From positions 5,084,001 through 5,148,000 of the forward strand of contig NZ_CP092362.2 of NCBI RefSeq assembly GCF_022370635.2: 64,000 nucleotides of DNA, read 5' to 3'. The number at the start of each line of letters is the position of its first letter. The first letter of the stretch is position 1. Position numbers and translations under genes: made by a program. The notes beneath the pieces were generated by a model. The model did no database searches, was not told the origin of the DNA, and saw only the letters and a program-made list of their open reading frames with translations. Below are positions 51,532 through 60,395 of this stretch, piece by piece. The DNA comes from Mycolicibacterium crocinum. GTDB lineage: Bacteria > Actinomycetota > Actinomycetes > Mycobacteriales > Mycobacteriaceae.

Positions 51532-53058
51532 CTATGACTGGCGTGGGGTGCGAAACGCGAGGGTCTTGGTCTCCAGGTACTGACCGAAACCCTCGATGCC
51601 GCACTGGCGTCCGACGCCGCTGCTCTTGTAACCCCCGAACGGTGCGTCGGCGCCGTAGAACATTCCCCCGTTGACCCCGATGGAGCCGGTTCGGATCCGG
51701 CGCGCCACCGCGGTGCCCCGCTCGAGCGAGCCCGAGAGCACCGCACCGGCCAGCCCGTAGGCGCTGTCGTTGGCGATGCGGATGGCCTCCTCGTCGTCGC
51801 GGAACGGCAGCACCACCAGAACGGGGCCGAAGATTTCCTGCTGAGCGATCGCGGAACGTGGGTCGGCGCCGATGATCACGGTGGGCTGAACGAAGTGTCC
51901 GCCGGCGAGGTAATCCGGCAGGTCCTCGAAACTGTCTCCCCCGACGAGGATTTCGGCACCGTCTCGACGGGCTTGGTCACATGCGTCGAGCACCCGCTTC
52001 TTCTGCGCGGCACTGACGACCGGGCCGACGAACGTTCCCGGCAGCGCCGGGTCACCCACCGGCACGGCCTGATACGCGGCGGTGATGGCGGCCAACGCCT
52101 CGGGGTAGAGGGATTCGTGGATCACCAGCCGGGTGGTCAACGCACAGGCCTGCCCGGCGTGCACGCACACCCCGACCGCACCACCGATGATGTGGGCGGG
52201 ATTGGCATCGTCGAGGACGATCAGCGCAGACTTGCCGCCCAGTTCCAGGAACATTCGCTTCATGGTGTCGGCGCCGTCGCGCATCAATTGCTTTCCGACG
52301 GCGGTGGATCCGGTGAATGACACCAGATCCACCCGCGGGTCGGTGGCCAACAGACCGGCGACAGCATTGTCGGGGGTGGGAACCACATTGAGCACGCCGG
52401 GCGGGATGTCGGTCTGTTCGGCGACGAGCCGCCCGATGCGGGTGGCGTTCCACGGGGTGTTGGGGTCCGGCTTGAGGACGACGGTGTTGCCGGTGGCCAG
52501 CGCGGGGCCGAGTTTGTTGAGGATGACTTCGATCGGGTAGTTCGACGGCGTGATGGCGGCGACCACGCCGACCGGTTCCTTGACGACGGTGCGCACGTTG
52601 CGGTCGCCGAACAGCCCGCCGCCGTCGAGCGTTCGCTCCCAATCGAATTCGTCGATCAGCCGGCTCGGATAGCGCAGCGAGTCGGCCAGCGGCCACTCCA
52701 GCTGGGCGTCACCGGTCGACATCACCGGGCAGCCGACCTCCGCGACGAGTTCCTCGCGCAGGTCTTCCTTCTCGGATTCCAGCGCGGACTGCAGCTGGGC
52801 CAGGCAGCGCGTGCGCAGCTCGCGGTTCGTGGACCAGTCGGTGTCGTCGAACGCACGCCGGGCCGCGGCGATCGCGCGGTCCATATCGGCGGCACCAGCC
52901 GCCGCGGTGACTCCGAGCACGCGGCCGGTGGCCGGGCTGAGGTTGTCGAACTCCGCGCCGTCGGCCGACGCGCACAACTTTCCGTCGATGAGCATTCGCG
53001 ACTCGGCCCGTCCGGCCGCGCGCAAGCCCAGCTCGACGCTCGTATCGTGCTCGCCCAC
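51532..53058 (-). CDS. aldehyde dehydrogenase (cluster)
   Basis: 508 residues. NAD(P)-dependent oxidation of aldehyde to acid: AITPSNYPIEVILNKLGPALATGNTVVLKPDPNTP, catalytic Glu in FLELGGKSALI and Cys in HAGQACALTTRL. I chose the GTG at 53056-53058 because the upstream frame would translate the palindrome at 53090-53106; AAGG lies about 10 bases upstream. An internal Met (52995) is also possible. It is first of an ALDH-SDR operon running away from operator 3. Confidence 0.88.
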   Translation of the reverse strand: MGEHDTSVELGLRAAGRAESRMLIDGKLCASADGAEFDNLSPATGRVLGVTAAAGAADMDRAIAAARRAFDDTDWSTNRELRTRCLAQLQSALESEKEDLREELVAEVGCPVMSTGDAQLEWPLADSLRYPSRLIDEFDWERTLDGGGLFGDRNVRTVVKEPVGVVAAITPSNYPIEVILNKLGPALATGNTVVLKPDPNTPWNATRIGRLVAEQTDIPPGVLNVVPTPDNAVAGLLATDPRVDLVSFTGSTAVGKQLMRDGADTMKRMFLELGGKSALIVLDDANPAHIIGGAVGVCVHAGQACALTTRLVIHESLYPEALAAITAAYQAVPVGDPALPGTFVGPVVSAAQKKRVLDACDQARRDGAEILVGGDSFEDLPDYLAGGHFVQPTVIIGADPRSAIAQQEIFGPVLVVLPFRDDEEAIRIANDSAYGLAGAVLSGSLERGTAVARRIRTGSIGVNGGMFYGADAPFGGYKSSGVGRQCGIEGFGQYLETKTLAFRTPRQS

Positions 53059-53089
53059 CAGGGCACCACCTTCTCTTCTGGGACGGTCA

Positions 53090-53106
53090 ACTGTAAAGGT
53101 TACAGT
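53090..53106. promoter_or_regulatory. cluster operator 3 (ALDH / CoA-transferase divergent promoter)
   Basis: ACTGTAA-AGG-TTACAGT, perfect 7-bp arms. It starts 31 bases before the ALDH GTG and ends 85 bases before the CoA-transferase ATG. On the minus strand it includes TACTGT, a -10-like hexamer directed at the ALDH gene. Confidence 0.8.
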
Positions 53107-53191
53107 AGCAATCAATGTGTGTGGCGGCCCGATTCCCTGGCCCCCAGTGGCCGGGGTATGAGAATGTGGTTACCACGGCCGGGCGAAAGGA

Positions 53192-54421
53192 ATGATCTTG
53201 ATCAAGGTGATGGACGGCATCCGGGTACTGGAGGTCGCGCAATTCACGTTCGTTCCTGCGGCCGGGGCGATCCTGGCCGACTGGGGCGCCGACGTCATCA
53301 AGGTCGAGCACCCGGTGCGCGGCGACACCCAGCGCGGTTTCATCAACATGGGCGGCTTTCAGCTCGACCCCAACCGCCACCCGTTGATCGAACATCCCAA
53401 CCGCGGCAAGCGCAGCGTCGGCATCGACGTCTCCACCCCGGACGGCCAGGAAGTGCTCTACGAGATCGCCAAGACCGCCGACGTCTTCCTGACCAACTAC
53501 ATGCCGCAGGCCCGGCAGAAGAACAAGTTCGACGTCGAGCACATCCGGGCGGTGAACCCGAACATCATCTACGCCCGCGGCAGCGCCTACGGCGACAAGG
53601 GACCCGAGCGCCTCGTCGGCGGCTTCGACGGGACCGCCTTCTGGACCCGCAGCGGCGTCGGTCACGCCCTGACGCCCGAAGAAATCGGTGGCGCTCTGCC
53701 GCAAGGCATTCCGGCCTTCGGCGACTCGATCGGCGGGATGAACATCGCCGGCGGCATCTCCGCGGCGCTGTTCCACCGGGAACGCACCGGCGAAGCAGTG
53801 GAGATCGACGTGTCGCTGCTGAGCACCGCGTGGTGGGCGGCCGGCGCCAGCGTCACCCAGGGCATGGAGACCGGCGAAACCATGCGGTCGCTGATGCCCG
53901 GCACAACGACATCGGTCAACCCGTTCATGGCCAACTATCTGACCTCCGACGGCGGCACGATCAACCTGTGCATCGTCAGCCCGACCGGCTACATCCGCGA
54001 CACCTGGGAGCATCTCGGTTTGCCCGAGCTCGCCGACGACCCCCGGTTCTCCGACGTGATGCCGCTGATCCAGAACGCCGAGGAAGGAGTGCGGCTCATC
54101 ACCGAGGCGATCGCCGCGAAGCCGTTCGAGTACTGGCGCCAGCATCTCAAGACGATGAAGGGCCAGTGGGCGCCATTCCAGAGTCTGGTCGATCTGGCCT
54201 CCGACGAGCAGGCGATCGCCAACGACATGATCGTCGAGGTGGAGGCTGCCGATGGCGGGGCGCCGTTCAAGGTGGTTCGCGGCCCGGTGCAGTTCAATCA
54301 CGAACCGCTCGAGACCACCCGCGCACCGCAGGCCAGCGAGCACACCGAACTCGTGCTCATGGAGGTCGGCATCGACTGGGACCGCATCGAAGCACTCAAG
54401 GAGTCTGGCGCGATCGCCTAG
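53192..54421 (+). CDS. CaiB/BaiF CoA-transferase family III (copy 1)
   Basis: 409 residues. N-terminal GIRVLEVAQFTFVPAAGAILADWGADVIKVEHP and the Asp-containing GGFDGTAFWTRSG region correspond to formyl-CoA transferase relatives, which move CoA between acids through an aspartyl-CoA. With no ligase in this cluster, it may activate the pathway acid. The ATG at 53192 has AAAGG directly before it, too close; a TTG at 53198 (LIKVMDG) would have better spacing and could be the true start. Converges with the molybdopterin enzyme gene with a 4-bp overlap. Confidence 0.88.
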   Translation: MILIKVMDGIRVLEVAQFTFVPAAGAILADWGADVIKVEHPVRGDTQRGFINMGGFQLDPNRHPLIEHPNRGKRSVGIDVSTPDGQEVLYEIAKTADVFLTNYMPQARQKNKFDVEHIRAVNPNIIYARGSAYGDKGPERLVGGFDGTAFWTRSGVGHALTPEEIGGALPQGIPAFGDSIGGMNIAGGISAALFHRERTGEAVEIDVSLLSTAWWAAGASVTQGMETGETMRSLMPGTTTSVNPFMANYLTSDGGTINLCIVSPTGYIRDTWEHLGLPELADDPRFSDVMPLIQNAEEGVRLITEAIAAKPFEYWRQHLKTMKGQWAPFQSLVDLASDEQAIANDMIVEVEAADGGAPFKVVRGPVQFNHEPLETTRAPQASEHTELVLMEVGIDWDRIEALKESGAIA

Positions 54422-56616
54422 CTGGGGACTGACTCGCGGACTCGCTCGACCCGAACCGGGACGCCGGTCAGCCAGGCCATCCCCGACAGCGACTCGACGT
54501 CCTCGGGCGCGCTCGACGTCAGCCGGTTGACGTTGGACCCGCCGGCACGATTCGCCAGCTTCCATGTGCCGGTACCCGTATGCCCCCACCCGTGCGGCAC
54601 GGCGATCACACCGGCCATCAGGTCCTTGGTGGTGGTCACCTCAACGGTGATCGCACCGTACGGCGACGTCACCTGCACCAAATCCCCGTCAGCGATCGCC
54701 AATTCGGCCGCGTCGTCGGTGTGGATCAGCGCCCGCTGTCCCCGCTCGCCCCGCATCAGCAGCGGCGAGTTGTGCATCCAGGAGTTCTCCGAACGTGGCT
54801 CGCGCATGCCGATCATCCGCAGCGGATAACCCTCGGGATGGCTGCCGCGGCTGAGCTTGTCGACTTCGCCTGCGATACCGGGGTGGGCGAGCCGCACCCG
54901 GCGGGACAGGTATGCCACCGCATTGCGCAGCACACCGGTGCGGATGTGCGGGGCCACCACGACACCGTGCGGATGCTCCTCGGTGAGCTTGCGATGCGTG
55001 AGTCCACCGCGACGCAGTCCGAACAGGTCACCACCCTGTGACATCCGGATCAAACCGTCGATCATCATCCGCGGTTTGAGGGAAACACCGAAGCGGCCTA
55101 ACGCCTTTCGCAGGCCGCCGAATACGGCGAATGCCCGCACGTCGGGCGCCAACCGGACCGCGAGGTCTTCGACGATGTCCCACTCCGGGCGGGCCTCACC
55201 GGCCGGTGCGACCACAGCTTTGGTGGCCTGCCGGAACGGTGTGGCCTGGAAGGCCTGGAACGTGTACGGAAAGTCGTCGCGTTCGTACATCGTGGTCACC
55301 GGCAGGATGTAGTCGCACCGACCGGTCGTCTCGGTGACGTAAAAGTCAAGTGCGACAGACAGTTCCAGTGATTCGAAGGCCGCCTCGAGTTCGTCGCCGT
55401 TGGGCACCGACAGCACCGGATTGCCCGCCGAGACGAACATCGCTTTGATCTGCCTGTTGCCCGGGGTGGTGATCTCCTTGGCCATCAGCGCGGCCGGTTC
55501 CATGGCGACGGCGATGGGGATCCCACCGACGCGGGACCGGTGGCGATACGAGCGGCGCATCGCCAAGCCCATCATCGTGGCCTGCCAGCGTCCCCCGAGG
55601 GTCTCCATCGAACTGAACACCGACCCGCCGGGGACATCGAGGTTGCCCGCGACGAGATTCACCGCGTCGATCAGGTAGGTGGTGAGCGTGCCGTACCGCC
55701 CGACGCAGGTGCCGAGCCTGCCGTAGACCGCCGCCCGAGGCTCGCGCACCAGATCCCGCGCCAGCGACCGGACACTGTCCGCATCGATGCCCGTTTGGGC
55801 CGCCGTGAACTCGGGGGTGAACCGCGCAGACAGCGCCTGCAACCATTCGATACCGTCGGCGAGCGCCTTCACCTGCGCGGTGTTCACCAGACCTTCGGCG
55901 AACATCACCTGCAGCAGCGACAGCAGCAGGTAGGAGTCGGCGTCGGGCATGACGGGAAGCCACTCGAACGCCGCCGCCGTCTCGGTGCGGCGTGGGTCGA
56001 CGACGACCACCCGCCCGCCCCGTTTGACGATGTCATGCATGCGGTCCTTGATCCGCGGCGCGGTCAGGAAACTGCCATGCGAGACAACGGGATTGGCGCC
56101 CATCATGACCAGCAGGTTGGTGCGCGTCAGATCGGGGATCGGCACGGAGGTCGGCGCCCCGTAGAGCATCTGGCTGGCGATCAGCCTGCTGTTGGTGTCC
56201 TGCGACGACGCGGTGAAGTAGTGACTGTCGCGACCGAGGCCCTTGATGAACATCAGCGCCGCGAAGGTATGGGCGTAGCTGAACGCCCCGGGGTTGCCCA
56301 TGTACCAGCCGACCGCGCCCGACCCGTTGGCCTTGAGGATCCGGGCCAACCGGGCGGCGATATCGGACAGTGCCGCCTCCCAGCTCACTGGCTCGTACCC
56401 ATCGGCCGTTTTGCGCAGCGGCGTGGTGACCCGGTCGGGATCGTTTTGCACCTCGGTGAACGCGATGCCCTTCTGGCAGGCGAAACCGGCGGACAGCGGG
56501 TGGTCCTTGTCCGGGCGCAGTGCCGTCAGCCGGCCGTCCTCGACGGTGGCCACCATGCCGCACAACGGCTCGCAGATACGGCAGAACGTGGTCTTGTGCT
56601 CGATGGTGGAAGCCAC
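54418..56616 (-). CDS. molybdopterin oxidoreductase (formate dehydrogenase/DMSO reductase family)
   Basis: 732 residues, the catalytic subunit type with an N-terminal [4Fe-4S] site: Cys12, Cys15, Cys19 and Cys47. Further family marks are GWYMGNPGAFSYAH, MGANPVVSHGSF, VVVDPRRTETA and a C-terminal MGD-binding domain (NSPLLMRGERGQRALIHTDDA). No Tat signal and no adjacent iron-sulfur or membrane subunits, so a soluble monomeric or differently partnered enzyme is likely. Placed in a ring/side-chain catabolic cluster it could hydroxylate a carbon anaerobically using water or reduce an intermediate; inference only. Requires the molybdenum cofactor made by the moa genes. Confidence 0.9.
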   Translation of the reverse strand: MASTIEHKTTFCRICEPLCGMVATVEDGRLTALRPDKDHPLSAGFACQKGIAFTEVQNDPDRVTTPLRKTADGYEPVSWEAALSDIAARLARILKANGSGAVGWYMGNPGAFSYAHTFAALMFIKGLGRDSHYFTASSQDTNSRLIASQMLYGAPTSVPIPDLTRTNLLVMMGANPVVSHGSFLTAPRIKDRMHDIVKRGGRVVVVDPRRTETAAAFEWLPVMPDADSYLLLSLLQVMFAEGLVNTAQVKALADGIEWLQALSARFTPEFTAAQTGIDADSVRSLARDLVREPRAAVYGRLGTCVGRYGTLTTYLIDAVNLVAGNLDVPGGSVFSSMETLGGRWQATMMGLAMRRSYRHRSRVGGIPIAVAMEPAALMAKEITTPGNRQIKAMFVSAGNPVLSVPNGDELEAAFESLELSVALDFYVTETTGRCDYILPVTTMYERDDFPYTFQAFQATPFRQATKAVVAPAGEARPEWDIVEDLAVRLAPDVRAFAVFGGLRKALGRFGVSLKPRMMIDGLIRMSQGGDLFGLRRGGLTHRKLTEEHPHGVVVAPHIRTGVLRNAVAYLSRRVRLAHPGIAGEVDKLSRGSHPEGYPLRMIGMREPRSENSWMHNSPLLMRGERGQRALIHTDDAAELAIADGDLVQVTSPYGAITVEVTTTKDLMAGVIAVPHGWGHTGTGTWKLANRAGGSNVNRLTSSAPEDVESLSGMAWLTGVPVRVERVRESVPS

Positions 56617-56627
56617 CAGCCCAAGAT

Positions 56628-56644
56628 ACTGTAAGTGTTACAGT
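56628..56644. promoter_or_regulatory. cluster operator 4 (Mo-enzyme / thiolase-fold divergent promoter)
   Basis: ACTGTAA-GTG-TTACAGT, perfect 7-bp arms. It starts 11 bases before the ATG of the Mo enzyme (minus) and ends 40 bases before the ATG of the thiolase-fold gene (plus). TACTGT at 56627-56632 is a -10-like hexamer toward the thiolase-fold gene. Confidence 0.8.
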
Positions 56645-56684
56645 TCGTTCGCCTATACGGCGGATCCCGAGAGGACAACCATCG

Positions 56685-57830
56685 ATGAACGATGTCGCCA
56701 TCATCGGCGTCGGGCTACACCCGTTCGGCCGGTTCGAAGGCAAATCTGCGATGGCCATGGCTGTTGACGCCATCTTCGCCGCCGTCGCCGACGCCGGCAT
56801 CGAGTGGAAGGACGTTCAGTTCGCCACCGGCGGCAGCTGGACCGTCGCCAACCCCGACGCGATCGTCGGCATGGTCGGACTGACCGGAATCCCGTTCACC
56901 AACGTGTTCAATGCCTGCGCGACGGCGGCCAGCGCGGCCAAAGCCTGCGCCGACGGGATCCGGCTGGGTGATTACGACATCGGCATCGCAATCGGTTTGG
57001 ACAAGCACCCCCGCGGTGCCTTCACCGAAGATCCGGCCCTGGTCGGAATGCCGCGCTGGTACGCCGAGAACGGCCAGTACCTCACCACCCAGTTCTTCGG
57101 CATGAAGGCCAACCGCTACATCCATGACCACGGCATCTCGGAGGAAACGCTGGCGCGGGTAGCCAACAAGAACTTCCGCAACGGTGTGCTCAACCCGAAT
57201 GCGTTCCGCCGCAAGGAGATCTCCGTCGAGGACATCATGGCATCGCCAGTACTGAACTACCCGCTGCGGCAGTACATGTTCTGCGCACCCGACGAAGGCG
57301 CCGCAGCCGTCATCATGTGCCGCGCCGACATCGCGCACCGCTACACCTCCAAGCCGGTCTACCTCAAGGCCGTCGAGGTCCGCACCCGCACGTACGGCGC
57401 CTACGAGGTCAACACCACGTTCGGCCCAGTTGACGAGGTTGCGGCACCGACGGTGTTCGCGGCCCAGGCAGCATTCGAAAAGGCCGGTGTGTCACCACAA
57501 GACGTCGACGTCATCCAGTTGCAGGACACCGACGCCGGCGCGGAGATCATTCACATGGCCGAGTGTGGGTTCTGCGCCGACGGTGATCAGGAGCGGTTGC
57601 TGGCCGACGGCGAGACCGAGATCAACGGCTCCATGCCGATCAACACCGACGGCGGGCTGATCGCCAACGGTGAGCCGATCGGCGCATCCGGGTTGCGGCA
57701 GATCCACGAGATCGTCCGGCAGTTGCGCGGCGAGGCCGGTGACCGCCAGGTGCCCGGCGAACCGAAGGTCGGTTTCACGCAGCTCTACGGCGCACCGGGC
57801 ACCGCGGCCGCGACAATCTTGACCCGCTGA
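56685..57830 (+). CDS. thiolase-fold lipid-transfer (Ltp-type) protein, paralogue of 14555-15709
   Basis: 381 residues, strongly similar throughout to the protein at 14555-15709 (for example identical RKEIS and NYPLRQYMFCAPDEGAAAVI segments). Nucleophile region NACATAASA (Cys78); the thiolase GHP motif reads GEP and the last Cys region reads LYGAPGTAAATIL. As for its paralogue, an Ltp2-like C-C lyase is likelier than a thiolase. Unlike the other locus, no DUF35 partner gene is adjacent. The ATG at 56685 has GAGAGGA 9 bases upstream. First gene of the thiolase-CoA-transferase-amidohydrolase operon under operator 4. Confidence 0.85.
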   Translation: MNDVAIIGVGLHPFGRFEGKSAMAMAVDAIFAAVADAGIEWKDVQFATGGSWTVANPDAIVGMVGLTGIPFTNVFNACATAASAAKACADGIRLGDYDIGIAIGLDKHPRGAFTEDPALVGMPRWYAENGQYLTTQFFGMKANRYIHDHGISEETLARVANKNFRNGVLNPNAFRRKEISVEDIMASPVLNYPLRQYMFCAPDEGAAAVIMCRADIAHRYTSKPVYLKAVEVRTRTYGAYEVNTTFGPVDEVAAPTVFAAQAAFEKAGVSPQDVDVIQLQDTDAGAEIIHMAECGFCADGDQERLLADGETEINGSMPINTDGGLIANGEPIGASGLRQIHEIVRQLRGEAGDRQVPGEPKVGFTQLYGAPGTAAATILTR

Positions 57831-57833
57831 ACG

Positions 57834-59015
57834 ATGGGGGTTCTCGACGGAGTGCGGGTCCTGGACTACGGCCGGTTCATCGCCGCGCCGTGGTGCAGTG
57901 CACTGCTGGCCGACATGGGCGCCGATGTGCTGCGCGTCGAGAAGCGGGAAGGGGGCGAAGACCGCTGGGTGCAGTCGGTCACCGAGGGCGGTGAGGGCGG
58001 CACCTTTCTGCAGTGCAACCGCAACAAGCGCTCGCTGACGCTCGATTCGACGACCCCGGAAGGCGCCGACATCACCCGTCGGTTGGTGGCCCGATCGGAC
58101 ATCGTGATCGCCAACATGCCCGCCGCCGGTATGCGAGCCAGCGGGCTGGACTACGAATCACTGTGCGCTGTCAAGCCCGACATCATCCTGGCCAGCGCGA
58201 CCGCGTACGGCGAGGGCGGCCCGTATAGCGACCGAATCGGCTTCGATGGCGCGGGCCAGGTGATGTCCGGTGCGGTGTACCGGCAGGGCCTGCCCGATCT
58301 GCCGATCCGCACCGTGGTCCCCCAGGCCGATTTCGGTACCGCGCTCACGCTGACGATCGGGGTGATGATGGCCCTGTACCACCGGAGCCAGACCGGGCAG
58401 GGTCAACACGTGGAAGGCGCTTTGCTACCAACGGCTTTGATGCTGTCCAACGCGTTTCTGATCGAACGTGAGCTGCTCGGTGTGGACAAACCCAGGGCGG
58501 CAAACCGAGGCACGTCCGTCGCACCGTGCGACCTGTACGAGGTGTCCGACGGGTGGGTTTTGTTGCAGATCGCCGGTCAGCCGATGTTCAAGCGGTGGTG
58601 CCGGCTGATCGGTCGGGAGGAGCTGTTCGACGATCCGCGCTTCGCCGACGACGACTCCCGCTGGGAGCACGGCGATTTTCTCAACGACCTGATGCAGCAG
58701 TGGTGTTCGGGCAAGACCAAGGCCGAGGTCCTTGCCGCACTTGAAGCGGCGAAACTACCTGCTGCGCCGTTGAATTCGCCGCAGGAAGTGCTCGACGACC
58801 CGCACGTGGCGGCGATGGGCTACCTCAAGCGGGTGCCGTTTCCCGGCGCGTCGAAGCCGGTGCCGCTGATCGAGACACCGTTTCGCCTATCGGCAACGCC
58901 GGGCTCGATCCGGCGGCGAGCCCCGTTGCTCGGCGAGCACACCGATGAGGTGCTGGCCGAAATCGGTTACCAGACTTCCGAGATCGCGGCTCTGCGCCGC
59001 GACGGCATCATTTGA
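57834..59015 (+). CDS. CaiB/BaiF CoA-transferase family III (copy 2)
   Basis: 393 residues. GVRVLDYGRFIAAPWCSALLADMGADVLRVEKREGGEDRWV, and GFDGAGQVMSGAVYRQGLPDLPIRTVVPQADFGTAL give the family III CoA-transferase fold. Not close to copy 1, so the two probably act on different acids or are subunits of different steps. It begins 3 bp after the thiolase-fold stop, so they are coexpressed. Racemase activity is a less likely alternative since the GHDINYL motif is missing. Confidence 0.88.
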   Translation: MGVLDGVRVLDYGRFIAAPWCSALLADMGADVLRVEKREGGEDRWVQSVTEGGEGGTFLQCNRNKRSLTLDSTTPEGADITRRLVARSDIVIANMPAAGMRASGLDYESLCAVKPDIILASATAYGEGGPYSDRIGFDGAGQVMSGAVYRQGLPDLPIRTVVPQADFGTALTLTIGVMMALYHRSQTGQGQHVEGALLPTALMLSNAFLIERELLGVDKPRAANRGTSVAPCDLYEVSDGWVLLQIAGQPMFKRWCRLIGREELFDDPRFADDDSRWEHGDFLNDLMQQWCSGKTKAEVLAALEAAKLPAAPLNSPQEVLDDPHVAAMGYLKRVPFPGASKPVPLIETPFRLSATPGSIRRRAPLLGEHTDEVLAEIGYQTSEIAALRRDGII

Positions 59016-59029
59016 CGAGAGGTACTGCC

Positions 59030-60316
59030 ATGCGTAAAGAGGACATGATCTTAGTCAGTGTCGACGACCACATTGTCGAGCCGCCCGATATGTTCAAAAA
59101 CCACTTGTCGAGGAAGTACATCGACGAGGCTCCTCGGCTGGTGCACAACCCCGATGGGTCGGACTGCTGGCAGTTCCGGGACGTCGTCATTCCGAATGTC
59201 GCGTTGAACGCTGTCGCTGGTCGGCCCAAGGAGGAGTACGGGTTGGAGCCGCAGGGTCTCGATGAGATCCGGCCGGGCTGTTACAACGTCGATGAACGTG
59301 TGAAGGATATGAACGCGGGGGGCATCCTGGGGTCGATGTGTTTCCCGTCGTTCCCCGGGTTCGCCGGCCGGTTGTTCGCCACCGAAGACGCGGAGTTCTC
59401 CCTGGCTCTGGTGCAGGCCTACAACGACTGGCATGTCGAGGAATGGTGCGGGGCCTATCCGGCGCGGTTCATTCCGATGACGCTGCCGGTGATCTGGGAC
59501 CCGGTCGCGTGCGCCGCGGAGATCCGGCGCAACGCCGCCCGCGGCGTGCATTCCCTGACGTTCACCGAAAACCCGGCCGCCATGGGCTATCCCAGCTTCC
59601 ACGACTTCGAGCACTGGAAACCGATGTGGGATGCCCTGGTCGACACCGACACCGTGCTCAACGTCCACATCGGTTCCTCGGGCCGGCTGGCGATCACCGC
59701 CCCGGATGCGCCGATGGATGTGATGATCACCCTGCAGCCGATGAACATCGTCCAAGCCGCCGCCGACCTGTTGTGGTCACGGCCGATCAAGGAATACAAA
59801 GATCTCAAGATCGCTTTGAGTGAGGGCGGCACCGGCTGGATCCCGTATTTCCTCGAGCGTGCCGATCGCACCTACGAGATGCACTCGACCTGGACCGGGC
59901 AGGACTTCAAGGGCAAGAAGCCCTCGGAGGTGTTCCGCGATCACTTCCTGACCTGTTTCATCTCCGATCACGTCGGGGTGCAACTGCGCAACGACGTCGG
60001 CATCGACAACATCTGCTGGGAAGCCGACTACCCCCACTCCGACTCGATGTGGCCCGGCGCCCCCGAACAACTCGACGAGGTCCTGCGCGAACACAACGTG
60101 CCCGACGACGAGATCAACAAGATGACCTACCAGAACGCGATGCGCTGGTACCACTGGGACCCCTTCACCCACATCGCGAAGGACCGGGCGAACATCGGCG
60201 CGTTACGCAAAGCTGCTGAGGGACACGACGTCTCCATCCAGGCACTGAGCAAGCACGATCACGGCGCATCCGATCCGAACGCAGCGCTCAAGGCGGCGAC
60301 GGCATCGCAACGGTGA
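59030..60316 (+). CDS. amidohydrolase-2 family metal-dependent hydrolase
   Basis: 428 residues, TIM-barrel of the ACMSD/amidohydrolase-2 group (decarboxylases and hydrolases). Metal ligands are suggested by SVDDHIVEPPD near the N terminus (residues ~10-20) and by WEADYPHSDSMWP near residue 335; VGVQLRNDVGIDNICWEADYPHSD is the usual distal segment. The ATG at 59030 has GAGAGG upstream; the 18 upstream bases overlap the preceding gene. Likely third gene of the operator 4 operon (14 bp gap). A non-oxidative decarboxylase or hydrolase; substrate unknown. Confidence 0.88.
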   Translation: MRKEDMILVSVDDHIVEPPDMFKNHLSRKYIDEAPRLVHNPDGSDCWQFRDVVIPNVALNAVAGRPKEEYGLEPQGLDEIRPGCYNVDERVKDMNAGGILGSMCFPSFPGFAGRLFATEDAEFSLALVQAYNDWHVEEWCGAYPARFIPMTLPVIWDPVACAAEIRRNAARGVHSLTFTENPAAMGYPSFHDFEHWKPMWDALVDTDTVLNVHIGSSGRLAITAPDAPMDVMITLQPMNIVQAAADLLWSRPIKEYKDLKIALSEGGTGWIPYFLERADRTYEMHSTWTGQDFKGKKPSEVFRDHFLTCFISDHVGVQLRNDVGIDNICWEADYPHSDSMWPGAPEQLDEVLREHNVPDDEINKMTYQNAMRWYHWDPFTHIAKDRANIGALRKAAEGHDVSIQALSKHDHGASDPNAALKAATASQR

Positions 60317-60360
60317 GCTAGGGGGCGTCGGCAGGTGGTCAATCGGTTGCCCACCCACAC

Positions 60361-60389
60361 TTGACATCGAACATCTGTTCGAATAACCT
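60361..60389 (+). promoter_or_regulatory. sigma-A type promoter of the SOS-controlled HNH gene
   Basis: TTGACA (60361-60366), 17-bp spacer, TAACCT (60384-60389). Transcription would start at or within a base or two of the ATG at 60396, giving a leaderless mRNA. The spacer is almost filled by the LexA box at 60367-60382. Confidence 0.75.
60367..60382. promoter_or_regulatory. perfect LexA (SOS) box
   Basis: TCGAAC-ATCT-GTTCGA equals the mycobacterial LexA consensus TCGAAC-N4-GTTCGA with no mismatch. It lies between the -35 and -10 hexamers, so LexA would block the promoter until DNA damage. Confidence 0.88.
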
Positions 60390-60395
60390 GGAAAC

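Noticed and set aside
53087..54589. 500-codon frame antisense to the first CoA-transferase
   Set aside because: Shadow frame; no domain, and it would cover operator 3.
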